Assembly: GCF_016595215.1 (NCBI RefSeq)
Contig: NZ_JAENHK010000010.1
Location: 957,136-1,021,135, forward strand
Length of the DNA stretch: 64,000 nt
From: Chryseobacterium paridis
Lineage (GTDB): Bacteria; Bacteroidota; Bacteroidia; Flavobacteriales; Weeksellaceae
Direction: 5' to 3'
The position numbers were made by a program, and so were the translations under genes. This document shows, piece by piece, positions 61,140 to 64,000 of this stretch (position 1 is its first letter; each line of letters opens with the position of its first letter). The notes under the pieces are model-generated. The model did no database searches. It saw only the letters and a list, made by a program, of their open reading frames with translations, and had not been told where the DNA came from.

Positions 61140-62180
61140 TTACTTATACACTGATAATGAAAGCTTCATATTCACATCCTGATCCTCCATAGGGCGTTCT
61201 ATAAAAACCTGATAAATATCACCAAAACGCATTTCATCTTTCTTTGCTTTTTGGATCAATTGCTGAATTGCTTTTACCCTTCCGGCGTAAGATCCTTTAT
61301 AATAAATAATATAATTCTGGGTAGGGCTTACTGATCTGAAACTAAAGTTATTATCCGTAATTCCTATTTTCTTAGATAAAGGAATTCCCATAAAGTAAGA
61401 AACTTCTTTATCCTTGTAATTATCAGCATCAGTAATCAGCATTGGAAATCCGAACTCATCTTCTTTTTTACCTAAATCCATGCTGATGTAATTATAAACT
61501 TTATTATAGTTCATCACAATGTTTTTATACAATGCATCTTTTTTATTGGATGTACTTACATTGATTCCCAATAATAACTTTCCTTCTTCATTTTCAACCA
61601 TTAAGCTGTCATACTTGATTGCAGCCATCTGATTATCCTTCTCTACTTTATTGCCTAAAACATTTTTAAGATTGGTCATGCTTTTATCAATATTCTCAGC
61701 AAATCGATCTTCTGTCCAAAAGTTTTCTACTCTTCTCAATACAGAGAGTTTTGGAGTGTGCACAAACCAGGTAATTTTTGTTTTCTCAGCAGAAACAGCT
61801 TTGAATTTTACATCCACAAGAGTTGGATTCTCATTTTTATCTTCAAAAAGCTGATATCTCAATGTCTGATTAGGATTTTCGTATCGGATGAACATTTCTC
61901 CATCTCTGTCATTTTTGGGATCCACATAGCTTATAGCACTACCCATCCCTTCATATGGGGTATAATAATCAATATCAATCGACTGCGAATTGGTAAAGAA
62001 ATTATTCCATCGGGTAAAATTCTGTAAATTATTAAACTGATGAAATACTTTATCCACCGGAAAATCTATTTCTTTTTCTATTTTAAAGTTTTTACTGTCC
62101 TCCACAAAATAGTACATGGAAAGCGCATAAGCACCTACCAGCAAAACAACAATTACACTTATTATTTTAATAAAACGCAT
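61140..62180 (-). CDS. SRPBCC family protein with N-terminal membrane anchor
   Basis: From ATG at 62180 (MRFIKIISVIVVLLVGAYAL) the 346-residue protein has one N-terminal membrane segment and then a helix-grip SRPBCC/polyketide-cyclase-like domain (IDFPVDKVFHQFNNLQNFTRW, ISYVDPKNDRDGEMFI). The C-terminal half (about 175-346) resembles a GyrI-like effector domain. Function unknown. A TANNTTTG element only five bases before the ATG predicts a leaderless mRNA. Confidence 0.75.
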   Translation of the reverse strand: MRFIKIISVIVVLLVGAYALSMYYFVEDSKNFKIEKEIDFPVDKVFHQFNNLQNFTRWNNFFTNSQSIDIDYYTPYEGMGSAISYVDPKNDRDGEMFIRYENPNQTLRYQLFEDKNENPTLVDVKFKAVSAEKTKITWFVHTPKLSVLRRVENFWTEDRFAENIDKSMTNLKNVLGNKVEKDNQMAAIKYDSLMVENEEGKLLLGINVSTSNKKDALYKNIVMNYNKVYNYISMDLGKKEDEFGFPMLITDADNYKDKEVSYFMGIPLSKKIGITDNNFSFRSVSPTQNYIIYYKGSYAGRVKAIQQLIQKAKKDEMRFGDIYQVFIERPMEDQDVNMKLSLSVYK

Positions 62181-62184
62181 CGCA

Positions 62185-62192
62185 CAAAAGTA
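62185..62192 (-). promoter_or_regulatory. TANNTTTG promoter giving a leaderless mRNA (SRPBCC gene)
   Basis: The minus strand reads TACTTTTG, five bases before the ATG at 62180. Confidence 0.6.
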
Positions 62193-62200
62193 AGACAAAT

Positions 62201-62227
62201 AAAAAAAGTGACCAATATATTGATCAC
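62201..62227 (-). terminator. Terminator after the YD-repeat-like gene
   Basis: Stem GTGA.CAATATATTG.TCAC (one mismatch) with A/T flanks, 19 bases past the stop at 62246. Confidence 0.65.
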
Positions 62228-62245
62228 TCTGGTTGTATGTTTATT

Positions 62246-63403
62246 TTATTTATAATATTCAATTTCCCTAGTCCACATATATAAATCTTTTCCGTCTACA
62301 TTTTTAATAATTTTCTTCCAGTTTTTTTGTTTATCAAAAGTATATTTGAATGTAATTACAGTCGGTTCTATATCTTTATCCTCACTTCCATATTTATCTA
62401 AATAATACAATTTTGTTATGTAGTTACCATCATATACGAATCTTAAATCATACCAAATCTTATCATTGTAGTACATTGTTCTTCTCTCTAGTTTTTGATC
62501 TTTGGTATAAGTATAAACAGTATAAGAAGTTTTTCCATAATCATCATTTTTTTCTTCTCTAATTATTCTTCCATTTTCAAACATAATATAAGAATAGAAT
62601 TTTCCATCTTTAAAGTCAATCTGTTTTGCTAGATTTCCAACCTTGTCATATTCATATTTAAGATGTCTCGTTAAGGATACTCTTTTGTTTTGAAAATCTT
62701 CTTCATAATTGAAAAATTTCTCTTCCACCACTCGATATTGTTTATCATAAACCTTAATTCTGGTCAATCTCTTATGGTAAATAGAATCTTTTGCTCTTGT
62801 GTAGGAACGCTCATCAACACTTTTCCAAATATCATTTGTAATTGCAAAAATGCTATCAGTCTTTGAAATAGTATCAAACTTCGTAACGAATAAAGGTTTA
62901 AAGCTTTCAAGATTATTTACAAATATTTCCAAAGGCTCATTCTCCCATTTATAATAGTATTTCTTAAATTTAGCAATTTTACTATTCTTGTCATAAAAGT
63001 AATGAGAAGATTTTTCTGAATATTTATTTTTAGAGCTTTCTGTAATTATTCTATTTAAGTCATCGTACACATAGGTATAGTCATCTACTATTTCACCGGA
63101 TTTATAATACCAAATCTCTTTTATAATATTTCTATTTTTATCAAAATACACCTCATTGTTTATGTACCTGCAAAAGTTGGTTTCGAACCAAGTATCTTTC
63201 ATTCTGTTTCTCAAATTTTTAGGAGTCATTATTACCGCATGCCCATATTCGTCATCTCCCTTCATAAATGTAAACGGACCAGAATCATTCAGAAAAATTA
63301 CAGATTCTTTTATAAATTTAGGTTTTCCAAAAATTGAATCTTTAATAACCTGAGAGCTAAAAAAAGCAGATAAAAGAATAAAAAGAAATAATAATCGTTT
63401 CAT
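62246..63403 (-). CDS. Secreted protein with YD/RHS-like repeats
   Basis: From ATG at 63403 (MKRLLFLFILLSAFFSSQ, signal peptide) the 385-residue protein has repeated units of the type YxYDxxNRIIxE and YEYDKVGNLAKQIDFKDGK, with DYTYVYDDLNRI and LRFVYDGNYITKLYYLDKYG. Such YD-like repeats make long beta-structures in Rhs/wall-associated and secreted proteins. No toxin or enzyme domain is visible at the ends. A hairpin lies in the leader (63422-63455). Confidence 0.78.
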   Translation of the reverse strand: MKRLLFLFILLSAFFSSQVIKDSIFGKPKFIKESVIFLNDSGPFTFMKGDDEYGHAVIMTPKNLRNRMKDTWFETNFCRYINNEVYFDKNRNIIKEIWYYKSGEIVDDYTYVYDDLNRIITESSKNKYSEKSSHYFYDKNSKIAKFKKYYYKWENEPLEIFVNNLESFKPLFVTKFDTISKTDSIFAITNDIWKSVDERSYTRAKDSIYHKRLTRIKVYDKQYRVVEEKFFNYEEDFQNKRVSLTRHLKYEYDKVGNLAKQIDFKDGKFYSYIMFENGRIIREEKNDDYGKTSYTVYTYTKDQKLERRTMYYNDKIWYDLRFVYDGNYITKLYYLDKYGSEDKDIEPTVITFKYTFDKQKNWKKIIKNVDGKDLYMWTREIEYYK

Positions 63404-63421
63404 TGTTGAAATCTTTAAAGC

Positions 63422-63455
63422 AATACGGAGAAGTATTAGATTCCTCCTCCGTATT
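63422..63455. promoter_or_regulatory. Leader hairpin before the YD-repeat-like gene
   Basis: AATACGGAG and its exact complement CTCCGTATT around a 16-base loop, 19 bases before the ATG at 63403. In the transcript the stem and loop contain GGAGGAGG, which could hide or mimic a ribosome site. No T run follows. Confidence 0.4.
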
Positions 63456-63522
63456 ATTCTTGTCAAAGTTGTGGATTTTTTTGAATTTCAATAAGTAATG
63501 TAAGTTGGTATTCCATTAGATT

Positions 63523-63999
63523 CTATCCAATATGAGTTCCTGGTAGCAAAACAGCCCCTTTTTTCACGACTACAATTCCATCTTGAACAGAATGTGTTTC
63601 ATAATCCCCATCATGTAGATGCTTACCTCCAATGATCCTTACATTATCTCCGATATAGCAGTTCTTGTCTAAAATTGCTTTTTCTATATAGCAGTACTTA
63701 CCAATTCCCATATTAGGATAGCCTTTTCTATCATTCATAACAATTTCTGTAGTATTCTGATAGAAATCCGCACCCATCACATAAGAATTTACAATAGTAC
63801 TTCCTTTATCTATTCTCGTTCTGTTTCCTATCACAGAATTTTCAATTTTATCTGCCATAATAATACATCCATCTCCAAAGACTGCTTTACTTACATAAGA
63901 TCCATTAATTTTTGATGGCGGAAGCATTCTTGCTCTTGTATATATAGGTGATGATGAGAATAAATTAAATTGTGGAAAATCCTGGCATAAATCCAGGTT
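63523..63999 (-). CDS. glgC: Glucose-1-phosphate adenylyltransferase, C-terminal part (cut by window edge)
   Basis: The frame is open to the right edge of the window; 158 codons are visible. They hold the LFSSSPIYTRARMLPPSKI link and the left-handed beta-helix with hexapeptide-like turns (VFGDGCIIMADKIENSVIG, NRTRIDKGSTIVNSYVMGA), ending with VVKKGAVLLPGTHIG. This is the C-terminal domain of ADP-glucose pyrophosphorylase, which makes ADP-glucose for glycogen. The catalytic domain is outside the window. Confidence 0.9.
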   Translation of the reverse strand, partial: NLDLCQDFPQFNLFSSSPIYTRARMLPPSKINGSYVSKAVFGDGCIIMADKIENSVIGNRTRIDKGSTIVNSYVMGADFYQNTTEIVMNDRKGYPNMGIGKYCYIEKAILDKNCYIGDNVRIIGGKHLHDGDYETHSVQDGIVVVKKGAVLLPGTHIG

Positions 64000-64000
64000 G

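Overview
The window looks like a chromosomal segment of a Flavobacteriia bacterium, most likely Chryseobacterium or a close Weeksellaceae relative. The DNA is AT-rich. Many genes have the Bacteroidota promoter word TANNTTTG and few have Shine-Dalgarno sites. Four secreted proteins end in type IX secretion (T9SS) sorting tails. The ATP synthase cluster runs atpB-E-F-H-A-G without atpD/atpC. No rRNA, tRNA, CRISPR array, prophage or transposase was seen.

Layout. From 1 to 36 kb every gene is on the minus strand. It starts with the first codons of proline dehydrogenase, then a UbiA prenyltransferase with a mevalonate kinase-like GHMP kinase, a T9SS metalloprotease, a UMF1-type permease, an SDR next to a Crp/Fnr regulator, a thiolase, an ECF sigma/anti-sigma pair, a nucleoside permease with a bifunctional-nuclease-domain protein, etfBA, a second SDR, two paralogous T9SS proteins and an M20 dipeptidase. 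It continues with an operon udk-divIC-mutA-dinB-methyltransferase that is interrupted by a GxxExxY gene with inverted-repeat ends, then an M36-like T9SS protease, clpS with a CNNM/CorC-like protein, and the F-type ATP synthase.

From 36 to 41 kb lie ffh (plus), three outer-membrane beta-barrel genes and phoH (minus). From 41 to 56 kb most genes are on the plus strand: a SAM hydrolase, an E2 acyltransferase, a ClC channel, rpsF-rpsR-rplI, a TolC/EmrA/EmrB-like efflux operon next to an AraC regulator, an aldehyde dehydrogenase, an LpxL-like acyltransferase with a glycosyltransferase, and a DEDDh exonuclease. From 56 to 64 kb are apaG, odhB, odhA, an SRPBCC protein, a secreted YD-repeat-like protein and the C-terminal end of glgC, all minus.

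How the genes work together. etfBA, thiolase, mutA, odhAB and the second E2 point to acyl-CoA and 2-oxo-acid oxidation feeding respiration and the ATP synthase. Several surface and secretion genes (T9SS cargo, beta-barrels, LpxL-like enzyme, efflux operon) fit an environmental or host-associated flavobacterium.

Most unusual signals. (1) A family of intergenic elements made of degenerate 7-bp units (GTTNNNN in one arm, the reverse complement in the other) sits directly after stop codons; two copies are homologous in inverted orientation and differ in heptad copy number. (2) A 481-bp insertion-like unit carries the GxxExxY gene between perfect 26-bp inverted repeats, and one repeat appears to supply the start codon of the next gene. 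(3) A bipartite motif GGCAACC-N15-(C/T)GTCTTA is shared by the ECF sigma gene and a distant T9SS gene, which looks like the sigma factor's promoter and a regulon member.
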